This document shows, piece after piece, positions 43,936 through 53,696 of a stretch of 59,117 bases of DNA (positions are counted from its first letter, which is position 1; the number at the start of each line of letters is the position of its first letter). The DNA is from Aquirhabdus sp. GTDB lineage: Bacteria; Pseudomonadota; Gammaproteobacteria; Pseudomonadales; Moraxellaceae. Location of the stretch: assembly GCA_030149815.1 (NCBI GenBank), contig JASLHI010000062.1, forward strand, positions 1-59,117, written 5' to 3'. The notes under the pieces were generated by a model. That model saw nothing but the letters and a program-made list of their open reading frames with translations. It was not told the origin of the DNA and searched no databases. A program made the translations under genes and the position numbers.

Positions 43936-44322
43936 ATGAACGTTCAGCAGCAGTTTACTAGTCACTCTCCTCGTCCCCAGCAGAAACTAGCACAACAGCT
44001 TTCCAACAGCTTTCAGAAACGTCAGCACATCCAAGAAACGCTCCGAGCCAATAAGCGCTCAGAACAATCTACTGCATTACCTAATCAAAAAACAAAAGCA
44101 CGACTACACTTTACTGTTGCTGAAGAGCAAGCATTAGTATTACGACGTTTATTGCTATCAACGGCAGCTCTACGCTTAAATGAATTACACATGACACCAA
44201 ACGCATCCAAACAGATCGTTAAAATTGCGCTCGTCCTCGAAGCCAAAGCAATTGATAAAGTCATACATGCGGTCATCAGAAATATGCAAAGCGCTGAAAT
44301 CGGTGCAATAGTATTGACGTAA
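43936..44322 (+). CDS. Small basic protein of unknown function
   Basis: 128 residues, basic and helical. The first 55 are Gln/Arg/Lys-rich and probably disordered; the C-terminal half (from FTVAEEQALVLRRLLLSTAALRL) is predicted to be two or three helices. AAAGGT precedes the ATG. I do not recognise it. It has its own terminator, so it is an independent transcription unit, and codon usage looks like its neighbours, which argues for a real gene. Confidence 0.55.
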   Translation: MNVQQQFTSHSPRPQQKLAQQLSNSFQKRQHIQETLRANKRSEQSTALPNQKTKARLHFTVAEEQALVLRRLLLSTAALRLNELHMTPNASKQIVKIALVLEAKAIDKVIHAVIRNMQSAEIGAIVLT

Positions 44323-44373
44323 ATAAAACGACCATCCTCTAATGAGATAGTCATTAATTTAACGAACTCATAA

Positions 44374-44410
44374 AAAAAATCCCTGACTAGAAAATAGTCA
44401 GGGATTTTTT
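44374..44410. terminator. Bidirectional terminator between orphan gene and ffh
   Basis: Perfect 16-base arms (44374-44389 and 44395-44410) with A6 and T6 at the ends, loop of five. It serves the convergent genes on both strands. Confidence 0.92.
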
Positions 44411-44424
44411 ATTCATCAATTAGA

Positions 44425-45822
44425 CTATTTACTACCAAATAATGGTCCCGTACCAGGCCCCATGCCACCACCACCAGCGAGATTCTTCATGGCTTTCACC
44501 ATTTTCATCATGCCTGCTGGGTTAGCAATTTTTTTCATCATTTTTGCCATTTGATCATGTTGCTTCAATAGACGGTTCACGTCTTGAATTTCCATACCAC
44601 AGCCCGCAGCAATACGACGCTTACGGCTTGCGTTAATCAAATCTGGATCACGTCGTTCTTTAATGGTCATTGACTGGATAATCGATTCCATTTTTTTCAT
44701 CGCAGCTTCTGGCTTAGCATCGTCGACATCTTTCTGCATTTTACTGCCACTCATGCCAGGCAGTTTATCCAGAAACCCAGCCATCCCCCCCATGGCTTTC
44801 ATTTGTTCAAATTGCAACAACATATCTTCGAGATTGAATTTGCCGCCTTTTTGCAGCTTCTTCGCCATTTTTTCGGCTTTTTCTTTGTCGATTTTGCGTT
44901 CAACTTCCTCAACCAATGACAATACGTCGCCCATACCAAGAATACGCTGTGCAACACGCTCTGGGTGGAACGGCTCAAGCGCATCAAGTTTTTCACCCAT
45001 ACCAAGGAATTTAATCGGCTTACCAGTAATTGCTCGTACAGACAATGCAGCACCGCCACGAGCATCACCATCGGTTTTAGTCAGAATCACGCCCGTCAAC
45101 GGCAACGCATCATTGAATGCTTTTGCAGTATTTGCCGCATCCTGACCCGTCATTGAGTCCACAACAAATAATGTTTCTGTTGGATGAATCGCTGCATGAA
45201 GCTCTTTAATTTCACCCATCATAACATCATCGATATGTAGACGACCCGCAGTATCTACAATCAGCACATCAGCAAATTGGATCTTTGCCTGTTCAATGGC
45301 ACGTTGCGCAATTGCCAATGGTTTTTCCGAGCTATTTGACGGCACAAACATTGCACCGACATCTGCCGATACACTGCGCAACTGTTCAATCGCGGCAGGA
45401 CGATACACGTCAGCAGATACCGTCATCACTTTCTTTTTCTGACGATCTTTTAAGAAGCGTGCTAGTTTACCTGCAGTTGTTGTTTTACCCGCACCTTGTA
45501 AACCTGCCAGTAAAATCACAACAGGTGGTTTCGCTTGTAAATCAAGGCTTTCATTCGCCGCGCCCATCATTTCAGTTAATTGATCAAAAACGATTTTGAC
45601 AAATGCTTGACCTGGAGAAAGCTGTGCCAGCACTTCTTGACCCAGTGCTTCTGCTTTTACTTTCTCAATAAATTCACGCGTCACAGGCAACGCAACGTCT
45701 GCCTCAAGCAGCGCCATACGTACTTCGCGTAATGTATCTTTGATATTATCTTCGGTGAGTTGTCCTGAACCTGAAATATTACGAAGGCTCTGGGTTAAGC
45801 GGTCGGTTAACGTATCAAACAT
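44425..45822 (-). CDS. ffh: Signal recognition particle GTPase Ffh
   Basis: 465 residues. The N domain, the G domain with GLQGAGKTTTAGKLA, DTAGRLH and TKTDGDARGG, and the Met-rich M domain (residues 330-460) that binds 4.5S RNA and signal peptides are all present. Ffh brings inner-membrane proteins to FtsY. It is divergent from ypjD across a 388-base gap. The 4.5S RNA gene is not in the window as far as I can see. Confidence 0.97.
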   Translation of the reverse strand: MFDTLTDRLTQSLRNISGSGQLTEDNIKDTLREVRMALLEADVALPVTREFIEKVKAEALGQEVLAQLSPGQAFVKIVFDQLTEMMGAANESLDLQAKPPVVILLAGLQGAGKTTTAGKLARFLKDRQKKKVMTVSADVYRPAAIEQLRSVSADVGAMFVPSNSSEKPLAIAQRAIEQAKIQFADVLIVDTAGRLHIDDVMMGEIKELHAAIHPTETLFVVDSMTGQDAANTAKAFNDALPLTGVILTKTDGDARGGAALSVRAITGKPIKFLGMGEKLDALEPFHPERVAQRILGMGDVLSLVEEVERKIDKEKAEKMAKKLQKGGKFNLEDMLLQFEQMKAMGGMAGFLDKLPGMSGSKMQKDVDDAKPEAAMKKMESIIQSMTIKERRDPDLINASRKRRIAAGCGMEIQDVNRLLKQHDQMAKMMKKIANPAGMMKMVKAMKNLAGGGGMGPGTGPLFGSK

Positions 45823-46210
45823 GTTCTATAAGCCTAAAATAACGAATTTGGTAATTCTATAAAACTAACTTAAGTCTTTACGAAGACTTCCCTGTGCCAA
45901 ATCTCTTAATCAGGCTATTTTAACGTATTCATGCCGTATTAGACAGCATCGAATACAAAGTATGATGAGAGATTAGCGGAACTCATGAAAAGAATACAGA
46001 GCTCACTGCTAAAACCAGACAAAATAGCAAATCACAAGACGAATCATTATTTATCAACTATCAACCTTATTTATCCGCAAACCGATGATTACACCTGCCG
46101 CAGAATTTTTTACTGGATCTGTAACGATGCACTTTGCGCAGTGTTCGAGTAATATAAGCAAATACTCTATACCACTTAGATTAAATTAGATTAAAAGATG
46201 AATCCACGGC
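45823..46210. other. Divergent promoter region between ffh and ypjD
   Basis: 388 bases without a gene. A perfect hairpin AAGTCTT (45872-45878) / AAGACTT (45883-45889) with TACG loop lies 50 bases upstream of ffh and may belong to its leader. No other structure. Confidence 0.45.
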
Positions 46211-47083
46211 ATGAATAGCCTCAATATCGCAACCAACATTGCTACCAATATCCCAGCTCACGCAGTCGCGCTGACTCAAATGCAGTTTGTCATGCTCATG
46301 GTGACACTGACGTTATATGTCGGCGTATTCTGGCACCTATTACTTTATCTCTGGAATAAACAAGCTCCCAGATATACCGTCAGTTTAAGTTTACTGAGTA
46401 TTGGAGCGATATTGCATGCGTTTCTACTCTTTCCTAATTTCATTACACCAATAGGCATCGACTTTAACTTATTCAACATCTTATCTCTCACCAGTTGGCT
46501 CATGCTCACGCTAACGCTGATATTCAGTACTTATCGCCCAGTACTCGCCTTCAATATTTTCGCGATTCCTATCGCAACATTTGGTGTCATTGCAGGCTCA
46601 TTATGGCACGCACCCTATCTTCCGCTAACGCAGATGGGACATGGTTTAGAATGGCATATCGTTTTATCACTTGCAGCATATTGCGTCTTGTTTATGGCAG
46701 CAACTCAAGCCATTCTGCTACATGTGCAAAATCGTGAGCTGAAACGTAAAAGTCTAAATCGCATTTGGGTGTCGGTCTTACCGCCACTACAAACGATGGA
46801 ATCCTTGTTATTTGACCTCCTCTTGCTTGGCTTTAGTTTACTGACCATTGCACTCCCTTTAGGGTTGCTCTCTGTAAATAATCTCATCGCCCAACATTTG
46901 GTTCATAAAACCTTTTTTAGTCTATTGTCTTGGCTCATTTTCGGAATCTTATTATTTGGTCGCTGGCGAATGGGATGGCGAGGTCAACGTGCGATCAAAT
47001 TCACGTTATGGGGATTTGGTTTTCTCTTAATGGGATTTATTGGCAGTAAATTTGTGTTGGAAATTTTGCTTGGCATTTCATAG
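46211..47083 (+). CDS. ypjD: YpjD/CcsA-like inner membrane protein
   Basis: 290 residues with eight predicted spans. The block MGHGLEWHIVLSLAAYCVLF and the C-terminal WRMGWRGQRAIKFTLWGFGF, then GSKFVLEILL, match YpjD, a relative of the cytochrome c assembly protein CcsA/CcmC. In many Gammaproteobacteria it sits beside ffh, as here. Its function is unclear, perhaps haem-related. The real cytochrome c genes of the window (ccmFGHI) are a few kb away and separate. Confidence 0.86.
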   Translation: MNSLNIATNIATNIPAHAVALTQMQFVMLMVTLTLYVGVFWHLLLYLWNKQAPRYTVSLSLLSIGAILHAFLLFPNFITPIGIDFNLFNILSLTSWLMLTLTLIFSTYRPVLAFNIFAIPIATFGVIAGSLWHAPYLPLTQMGHGLEWHIVLSLAAYCVLFMAATQAILLHVQNRELKRKSLNRIWVSVLPPLQTMESLLFDLLLLGFSLLTIALPLGLLSVNNLIAQHLVHKTFFSLLSWLIFGILLFGRWRMGWRGQRAIKFTLWGFGFLLMGFIGSKFVLEILLGIS

Positions 47084-47111
47084 CAATTAAAAACAATTAG
47101 AAATATCCATA

Positions 47112-47141
47112 AAAAAAGGAAAGCCTAAGCTTTCCTTTTTT
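47112..47141. terminator. Bidirectional terminator between ypjD and adk
   Basis: Perfect 13-base arms AAAAAAGGAAAGC (47112-47124) and complement (47129-47141), four-base loop, ends in T-run on both strands. Confidence 0.92.
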
Positions 47142-47172
47142 ACAACTTTAGCGAAAATTATTCGCCAAGCAA

Positions 47173-47826
47173 TTAATTACCGAGAATGTCGATCAATTGA
47201 GCTTTTACATTGCCAATTTCATCTAAACCATTCAGTTTGCTATAAGTCGGGGCATTTTCACCAGAAGCTGCGCGTTGTTGATAAAAGCCAACCAATTGAG
47301 CAGTTTCTTTATGATAAGAAGCCAAACGCTTTTTAATGGTTTCTTCTTCATCATCTGGACGCTGAACCAGAGGTTCGCCTGTAACATCATCCACGCCTTC
47401 AACTTTAGGTGGATTATAAACCACATGATACACACGACCTGATGCAGGATGTGAGCGACGACCAGACAAACGTTTAATGATTTCTTCATCAGGAACGTCG
47501 ATTTCAATGACGTTATCAATCGTCACACCAGCGGCTTCCATCGCTTCTGCTTGTGGAATCGTGCGTGGAAAACCATCAAAAATACAGCCATTTGCACAAT
47601 CAGCTTGGCTAATACGCTCTTTAACCAAATTAATGATCAAATCATCAGAGACGAGACCGCCCGCATCCATCACGCTTTTTGCCTGAACACCCAGCGCACT
47701 ACCTTCACGAATCGCAGCACGTAACATGTCGCCTGTCGAAATCTGTGGGATACCATAGCGCTGATTGATGAGTTGAGCCTGTGTGCCCTTCCCAGCCCCA
47801 GGTGGTCCTAGCAAAATAATACGCAT
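47173..47826 (-). CDS. adk: Adenylate kinase
   Basis: 217 residues. GPPGAGKGTQ is the P-loop at residue 7, with STGDMLRAA, GFPRTIPQA and DVPDEEIIKRLSGR as further blocks; the long LID (HPASGRVYHVVYNPPKVEG) is the large form without zinc cysteines. Adk equilibrates AMP, ADP and ATP. Start ATG 47826 has AGAGGACAGG upstream; the frame runs to 47847 without a better start. Confidence 0.97.
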   Translation of the reverse strand: MRIILLGPPGAGKGTQAQLINQRYGIPQISTGDMLRAAIREGSALGVQAKSVMDAGGLVSDDLIINLVKERISQADCANGCIFDGFPRTIPQAEAMEAAGVTIDNVIEIDVPDEEIIKRLSGRRSHPASGRVYHVVYNPPKVEGVDDVTGEPLVQRPDDEEETIKKRLASYHKETAQLVGFYQQRAASGENAPTYSKLNGLDEIGNVKAQLIDILGN

Positions 47827-48032
47827 AACCTGTCCTCTAAATGACATAAAATAAATAACAAAAAATTAAAGCATAACCAATACAATTTTTTTAGTGGCGG
47901 TACCATACGCTTCAACGTGTTTAGACTCAAGCCATATTTATGTTGCGACAAGTCATTTTATTGGCTGAAATCACACACATCAAAAGCGAATCTGATCAAT
48001 ATTAGCCACATAGCGTGTCCATACGCTTAAAT

Positions 48033-49037
48033 TTATTCAGCGTGATCTGATGCATTTTGCCCAAGTTTTTTACTTGCAGCTTCGGCATCACGGATCGTCT
48101 GATCTAACTGCGCAATAATCGCAGGATTTACAGGCTGACTCAATGTTGCTCGCGCCAATCGGACATGTTTTAAACGTTGTAACCAATAAATGGCATCTTG
48201 ATAATGCTGATCATGGTATGTCGCCATCGACATCAGCAACAGCGCGCCTTCATGATCAGGATTTTTAACCAAAATTCGTGCCACAATACCGCGCGTGACC
48301 GAATCCATTTTACCTTGTAAACTAAAAAAACGCATCTGCGCATACGCCATCGCGATATCATTATTTTCAGGTTTCAGACGATATGCATGTGCAAGCGCCG
48401 CCAGAGCAGGCTCAATCGCATTAGCATCCATATATGCTTCTGACAAATTGACCCAACGCTTTGCATCAAATGGATGTCGATAAGCATTGCCTTGCATCGC
48501 TTGCAGCAGCTCAAACGCTTGTCCCGAAACGGCAGCCGGAGGTTGATTCAACCGCCCCACCATCAATCCATCTGCCACATCGGCATACCGATCCTGATTC
48601 GCCCAAAAATCGAATAGCGCACGATGCAGAGACTCTTGGTATTTAGTCCACAAATCATACGTTGAGAATGATAAGAGCGGAATGACCAAAAAGATGATCA
48701 ACACGACCCATCGAGAAATGGCTGGTGATGATTGTAATAATTCAGCATGGTCACGCATCAAATCGACTCGACCTGCATGTGCCGCAAGTAGTTGTCTTTC
48801 TAAATCCGTTTTTTGCTCTACATATTCATCTACGTCTAATCTATGACTGCGATGATCTGCTTCTAATTCTGCGAGGCGTTCTTTAAATACCATCACATTC
48901 AACTGCGTCAGATTTGCATGTGCTTCAGGTCTGACCCTTGTACGTCGTAACAATGAAAAAAGGACAATCACAGATAAAATCAGCGTCAATCCAAATGCAC
49001 ATGACCAAAACAAAAACTGCGTTGAATTAATGATCAT
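48033..49037 (-). CDS. ccmI: Cytochrome c maturation protein CcmI
   Basis: 334 residues: two membrane spans near residues 5-30 and 111-131, a cytosolic coiled region between (LDVDEYVEQKTDLERQLLAAH), and a periplasmic TPR-like domain. CcmI holds apocytochrome c for haem ligation. ATG 49037 overlaps the CcmH stop by 11 bases, and the gene is last of the ccmFGHI group. The C-terminal half is less conserved than usual, so the assignment relies on layout and position. Confidence 0.86.
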   Translation of the reverse strand: MIINSTQFLFWSCAFGLTLILSVIVLFSLLRRTRVRPEAHANLTQLNVMVFKERLAELEADHRSHRLDVDEYVEQKTDLERQLLAAHAGRVDLMRDHAELLQSSPAISRWVVLIIFLVIPLLSFSTYDLWTKYQESLHRALFDFWANQDRYADVADGLMVGRLNQPPAAVSGQAFELLQAMQGNAYRHPFDAKRWVNLSEAYMDANAIEPALAALAHAYRLKPENNDIAMAYAQMRFFSLQGKMDSVTRGIVARILVKNPDHEGALLLMSMATYHDQHYQDAIYWLQRLKHVRLARATLSQPVNPAIIAQLDQTIRDAEAASKKLGQNASDHAE

Positions 49038-49533
49038 GACGAATATCCTGATCATTCACGCTATCTTTGCCTAAAAGCTGGTTCAACCGCCAAGACTCCT
49101 CTGCGCTTAAAGGAACAACTTCCAATCTCTTCCGCGAAGGAGTCCGTATCAACCAAACTAACACCACAATCATCAATACCAATAGCGGTGCAAACCAAAG
49201 CACCCATGTCGCACGATTGATTGGTGGTCTGTAACTCATAAAATCGCCATATCGCGATGTCATATATTGGCGAATTTGATCGTCAGACTGACCTTGTTTC
49301 ACGAGCAGATAGGTTTTATATTTCAAGTCTTGTGCGATGGGTGCATCAGAACCAGCAAGACTGGCATTTTGGCATTTTGGACAACGAAACTCCTCAATCA
49401 AAGCTCGATACCGCATTTCCTGTGTGGCGTTTTGAAAGTTTATATCTGCATCAGATGCGGCAGCCTGTCCAGTATTGCTGACAATCCCAAACAGACAAAA
49501 TATAGCGATACGTACAAAGAACATTAAGCGCAT
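49027..49533 (-). CDS. ccmH: Cytochrome c maturation thioredoxin-like reductase CcmH
   Basis: 168 residues with a signal peptide, the redox motif RCPKCQN (LRCxxCQ type), and a C-terminal span WVLWFAPLLVLMIVVLVWLI. CcmH reduces the apocytochrome haem-binding thiols with CcmG. ATG 49533 overlaps the ccmG end by 10 bases and has GGAGCAGGG ahead. Single-domain form, so CcmI is separate. Confidence 0.92.
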   Translation of the reverse strand: MRLMFFVRIAIFCLFGIVSNTGQAAASDADINFQNATQEMRYRALIEEFRCPKCQNASLAGSDAPIAQDLKYKTYLLVKQGQSDDQIRQYMTSRYGDFMSYRPPINRATWVLWFAPLLVLMIVVLVWLIRTPSRKRLEVVPLSAEESWRLNQLLGKDSVNDQDIRHDH

Positions 49534-50081
49534 TGCCCTGCTCCACGCGCGTTTAAATGATCTAAACAAGGCTTTAATTGTTCGCGCCAAACGGTGTCAT
49601 CCACTACACCTAAAATATGCAGACGAATACGATGCTCTTGATCGACCACGAAGCTTTCAGGCGCACCAGTTACACCTAAATCTATGCCGAAATCACCCTG
49701 TAGATCCTGTAAACTCAAAAGATAAGGATTCCCGCGCTGTGCTAAATATGCCAAAGCATCACGAGATTGGTCTTTATAATTGACACCAACAAGCACCACG
49801 CCTTGGTTGGCTAATTGAAGTAAATAAGGTTGTTCCGCAGCACAAGTTGGACACCAAGAACCCCAGACATTAAGAATGAAAGGCTTTTTCGGTAAATTTG
49901 CGGTCGTTTGAATTTGACTATTAACCAAATTAGGCAAATGAAATGTAGGCAGAACTCGATCCGTTGTTGCTTGCGGAACAATTTTCGGATCGACGCCTAA
50001 TCGTGTCCACAGCACAATCGATAGTCCGATAAAAATAATAAAAGGGAACAACCAAATGAGTTTCCGCTTTTGAATTTTCAC
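49524..50081 (-). CDS. ccmG: Cytochrome c maturation thioredoxin CcmG (DsbE)
   Basis: 185 residues: one N-terminal anchor span (residues 8-26), a thioredoxin fold with WCPTC at the active site and the family-typical GVTGAPESFVVD cis-Pro segment. It keeps CcmH reduced in the periplasm. The start overlaps the ccmF stop by four bases. Confidence 0.94.
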   Translation of the reverse strand: MKIQKRKLIWLFPFIIFIGLSIVLWTRLGVDPKIVPQATTDRVLPTFHLPNLVNSQIQTTANLPKKPFILNVWGSWCPTCAAEQPYLLQLANQGVVLVGVNYKDQSRDALAYLAQRGNPYLLSLQDLQGDFGIDLGVTGAPESFVVDQEHRIRLHILGVVDDTVWREQLKPCLDHLNARGAGQCA

Positions 50082-52075
50082 CGCATCTCTCCTGCGTTTT
50101 TGGCATCGTGACTAACCCGTTTTGCCAAGCGATAACGACGATCACTCATCGCAAGAATGCCACCCAACGCCATACACAAGGCGCCCAGCCATAACCAACG
50201 GACAAAAGGCTTACAATAGACTCGCACCGCCCATGCGCCATTCATATCATTGCGATCTAAAGGATCGCCTAAAGCGACATATAAATCACGAAATAGATTG
50301 CCATCAATCGCAGCTTCCGTCATCGGACTATTCTGCGCCACATAAATACGTTTTTCAGGATACAACATACCGACCAACAGTCCATGCTTACGCACACTAA
50401 ACGTCGCAAGCGTTGCATCATAGTTTGTTGCACCCTGAACAGTCTGCAGCGAATCAAAATGAAATTGATAATCTGCCAAATTCACCGTTTGACCTTGTTT
50501 TAGAGCCACATCACGTTCAAGACTAAGATGTGTAGTTAGCGTGATTCCCATAATCACAGCCAGCAACCCTACATGTGCAAACACCATGCCCCAATAACTA
50601 CGCGATAACCGCATTAATCCTTTGAATAGATTTGAAGCGGTTTTGATCTTGTGGAATAAATCCCACAGCAACAATCCAAATACCCAGATACACAATCCTA
50701 TCGTCAGACCAGTCATCATCGCATGTTTGCCAGTGACCAGTAGCCACAAGCCACCACCTACCAATGTCGCAGTCAGAATCACTGATATAACAGGAAACAA
50801 AAGCTGCTGACGTAATCGTTCAGATTGCCGCTTCCATGCGGTTACAGGCGCGATCGCCATAAAAACCAATAACAACCACGCAAGTGGCACAAACAAAGAA
50901 TTAAAATAAGGCGCGCCCACCGACACACGACCGAGTGCTAGCGCATCTGCAATCAGCGGATACAGTGTTCCGAGCACAACAACACTCGCCGCGATCACTA
51001 AAATTAAGTTATTCATTGCCAGTAACGTTTCGCGCGACCACAATGCATAACGACTCTCTGCGGTAAGCTTCCAACCACGAAAAGCAAAGAGTAAAAGACT
51101 ACCACCCACGATAAAAACAAGAATACCAAGTATGAATAAACCGCGTGAAGGATCAGCTGCAAAAGCATGCACCGAAGTCAAAACACCCGAGCGCACCAAA
51201 AATGTCCCCAGTAAACTGAGTCCAAATGCCAATATTGCTAGCAGTACCGTCCAAGCTTTAAACACTCCTCGCTTCTCGCTAACAGCGAGAGAATGAATTA
51301 ATGCTGTCGCTACCAACCACGGCATCAAAGATGCATTTTCGACTGGATCCCAAAACCACCATCCACCCCAGCCCAACTCGTAGTAAGCCCACCATGATCC
51401 CAACGCAATCCCGATCGTGAGAAAAGACCACGCAACTAATGCCCACGGACGCGACCACCTTGCCCACGCTGAATCCATTCGCCCAGCCCACAATCCTGCA
51501 ATTGCAAATGAAAAAGGCACGACCAATCCAACATAGCCCATATACAACATCGGCGGATGAACAATCAGTCCCACATCTTGAAGTAATGGATTCAAGTCCG
51601 CGCCATCAACAGGCAATATCGATAAATCATGGATAAATGGACTTGATGTCAATACGATAAAAGACAGCATCGCCACCGAAACCATACCCATAATTGATAA
51701 GACACGTGCCACCATATCCTGTGGAAGCGCACGACTAAACAACGCTACAGCACCGCCCCAAATCGCTAAAATCGTCACCCACAACAATAATGACCCCTCA
51801 TGTCCACCCCAAACCGCAGACATTTGGTAATACCACGGCAGTAGACTATTGGAGTGTTCAGCCACATACACAAGGCTAAAATCATTGGTTAAAAACGCAA
51901 TCATTAAACAAAAAAAACTGGTAAGCAAGGCAACCATTTGCGCACCAGCCAACGATAAGCCAAGCTGTTGGTAAACAGATCTGCGGAACAATACACCCAG
52001 CATTGGTATCGCTGCCTGTAATAGTGCAACCACCCATGCTGTCATCAGTGCAAAGTTACCTAGCTCACCAATCAT
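50078..52075 (-). CDS. ccmF: Haem lyase subunit CcmF
   Basis: 665 residues, about 14 membrane spans. The WWD haem-handling domain (WGGWWFWDPVENASLMPWL) with flanking conserved His residues, such as VHPPMLYMGY, and the long C-terminal periplasmic part are present. CcmF attaches haem to apocytochrome c with CcmH and CcmI. It is the first gene of the unit: a terminator and a 90-base gap lie directly upstream, so ccmABCDE are not with it. Confidence 0.94.
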   Translation of the reverse strand: MIGELGNFALMTAWVVALLQAAIPMLGVLFRRSVYQQLGLSLAGAQMVALLTSFFCLMIAFLTNDFSLVYVAEHSNSLLPWYYQMSAVWGGHEGSLLLWVTILAIWGGAVALFSRALPQDMVARVLSIMGMVSVAMLSFIVLTSSPFIHDLSILPVDGADLNPLLQDVGLIVHPPMLYMGYVGLVVPFSFAIAGLWAGRMDSAWARWSRPWALVAWSFLTIGIALGSWWAYYELGWGGWWFWDPVENASLMPWLVATALIHSLAVSEKRGVFKAWTVLLAILAFGLSLLGTFLVRSGVLTSVHAFAADPSRGLFILGILVFIVGGSLLLFAFRGWKLTAESRYALWSRETLLAMNNLILVIAASVVVLGTLYPLIADALALGRVSVGAPYFNSLFVPLAWLLLVFMAIAPVTAWKRQSERLRQQLLFPVISVILTATLVGGGLWLLVTGKHAMMTGLTIGLCIWVFGLLLWDLFHKIKTASNLFKGLMRLSRSYWGMVFAHVGLLAVIMGITLTTHLSLERDVALKQGQTVNLADYQFHFDSLQTVQGATNYDATLATFSVRKHGLLVGMLYPEKRIYVAQNSPMTEAAIDGNLFRDLYVALGDPLDRNDMNGAWAVRVYCKPFVRWLWLGALCMALGGILAMSDRRYRLAKRVSHDAKNAGEMR

Positions 52076-52165
52076 CCGACTAACGCTCCAACTAACTATT
52101 CAAGGGAATATCAAAAGTAAACTATCAAAAAACATCAAACAAAATCACCCAAATCAAATTCACAA

Positions 52166-52196
52166 AAAAGCCCGCAATCTTAACCTGCGGGCTTTT
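52166..52196 (-). terminator. Terminator of the DUF445 gene
   Basis: Perfect 11-base arms AAAAGCCCGCA (52166-52176) and complement (52186-52196), with T-run on the minus strand. It insulates ccmF from the upstream gene. Confidence 0.9.
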
Positions 52197-52243
52197 CTAA
52201 AAAATGACAACAAAATACTGTTCTTATATAACAAATACAGTAA

Positions 52244-53566
52244 TTAATGAAATCCAAAAAATAACTGGATCGCACCAGCTAATGCACCTGTAACACCACC
52301 TAATACAATCAGAATCCACTCATCCTCATGAAAAGCAGGCCGCAATAAATTCTGAAACTCTGGTGGAGTCAACTTCAGCAAACGTTCATAGAAAATCTGA
52401 TAAATTTTTCGACCACGACTTTCATTTAACGCTGGACTTGCAATCGGCTTCATTGTCGCTTCAATTGATTTATCAATCATATCCGCTTTCAATTTTGCGT
52501 ACTCGGTTGGACCAATACTCATCTGTAATACAGTGCGTAAGAGCGGCGTCTCCATGACTAGATTGATATGACGTTTCAAGATACGACGTGTCTTGTTTGC
52601 ACGCGTACCATACATCATTTCACTCATAATACTCTTCACAGTGATCAAATCTTGTGTGACCACCTCAGCAAACACAGACGATACTTCTGGCTGACGGCGC
52701 ATAAAAGCACCTTGCCATGGCAATGTTCCAATCTTCGGAATGGTTGGCAAAATAAATGGAAAACGCTTGGTAAATCTAAATATCTGCGGAAAGCGAATAT
52801 TGACAGGCTCAATCGGATTAAAGACCATCCAAATTGCGATCCAATTCGTCAGGAAGCCCCAGAGAGCTGCCCAGAATACGATGGTCCAATGCCACGGTAC
52901 AATCAAGAAAATAATCATTTGCACAAGACCAAATACCAGCCCAATTGCCGCACTAATATGCCAAATGAAATTAATTTCTTTTTGTCCCACTTTCAGGAAC
53001 ATTTTCACCATCAACAAACGATCGTTTTCCATTTTTTTAACGATCATTTCGCGCATATCGACTAAACTTTCAACATTGAAAGTCAGCTCTGTCACGATGT
53101 CTAGCATTACGCCCGGCATTTGTTTATGTGCTTGCTGATAAATTCGACGCTTCACAGAATAAGGTAAATTTTCCCAAAGCGTTGGATTACGATCAAGCAT
53201 CACCTCATCAATCAAATATTCCAGCTCTTCAGCAATTTCATCGCCGATCATCTGCGCCATTTCGGCGGGATCCATTGCACTAAAAAATTCTTGCAATGAC
53301 CCTAACTTAGATAATGTTTGATCAACAATAATACCTGATATTTTTCCTGCTTTACGTGGAACAATACCTTGCCAACCTAGAGGAATCGGCCCCAATCGTA
53401 TACCCCAAAATTTAATGGGATAAAACATCATATTCAAAGCCATCCACACATGCATCCATGTCACAATCGATGCAACAGGTGCAATCGTGACATAAACCCA
53501 AAAGTGCTCACCATTCAACACATCATGCAAACGTCCAACGAGAATTTGCCAAAAACTATATAACAT
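52244..53566 (-). CDS. DUF445 family membrane protein
   Basis: 440 residues. Three or four membrane spans: one pair near the N-terminus (WMHVWMALNMMFYPIKFWG), a central pair (residues 206-250) and one at the C-terminus (ILIVLGGVTGALAGAIQLFF). The family blocks are GPIPLGWQGIVPRKAGKISGIIVD and TNWIAIWMVFNPIEPV. DUF445 (YheB/YjiN-like) proteins have no known biochemical role. Start ATG 53566 has GGATTTACC weakly upstream. Confidence 0.85.
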   Translation of the reverse strand: MLYSFWQILVGRLHDVLNGEHFWVYVTIAPVASIVTWMHVWMALNMMFYPIKFWGIRLGPIPLGWQGIVPRKAGKISGIIVDQTLSKLGSLQEFFSAMDPAEMAQMIGDEIAEELEYLIDEVMLDRNPTLWENLPYSVKRRIYQQAHKQMPGVMLDIVTELTFNVESLVDMREMIVKKMENDRLLMVKMFLKVGQKEINFIWHISAAIGLVFGLVQMIIFLIVPWHWTIVFWAALWGFLTNWIAIWMVFNPIEPVNIRFPQIFRFTKRFPFILPTIPKIGTLPWQGAFMRRQPEVSSVFAEVVTQDLITVKSIMSEMMYGTRANKTRRILKRHINLVMETPLLRTVLQMSIGPTEYAKLKADMIDKSIEATMKPIASPALNESRGRKIYQIFYERLLKLTPPEFQNLLRPAFHEDEWILIVLGGVTGALAGAIQLFFGFH

Positions 53567-53696
53567 GGTAAATCCTATTCAATTGGCCAGTTAATGTTGC
53601 TTTTATAGTGATAGAATTCAACTTCTCACTGTCTCGCACGTCGATAAATAAAATACTCAAGCACTCCACCCATCACCCCACCAGTTGCACTGCTAA

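Noticed and set aside
46130..46160. GTTCGAGT stretch resembling a tRNA T-arm
   Set aside because: No acceptor or anticodon stem could be paired around it.
52568..53138. Long plus-strand frames across the DUF445 gene
   Set aside because: His/Asn-rich translations typical of the antisense of a membrane protein; the minus-strand gene has conserved blocks.
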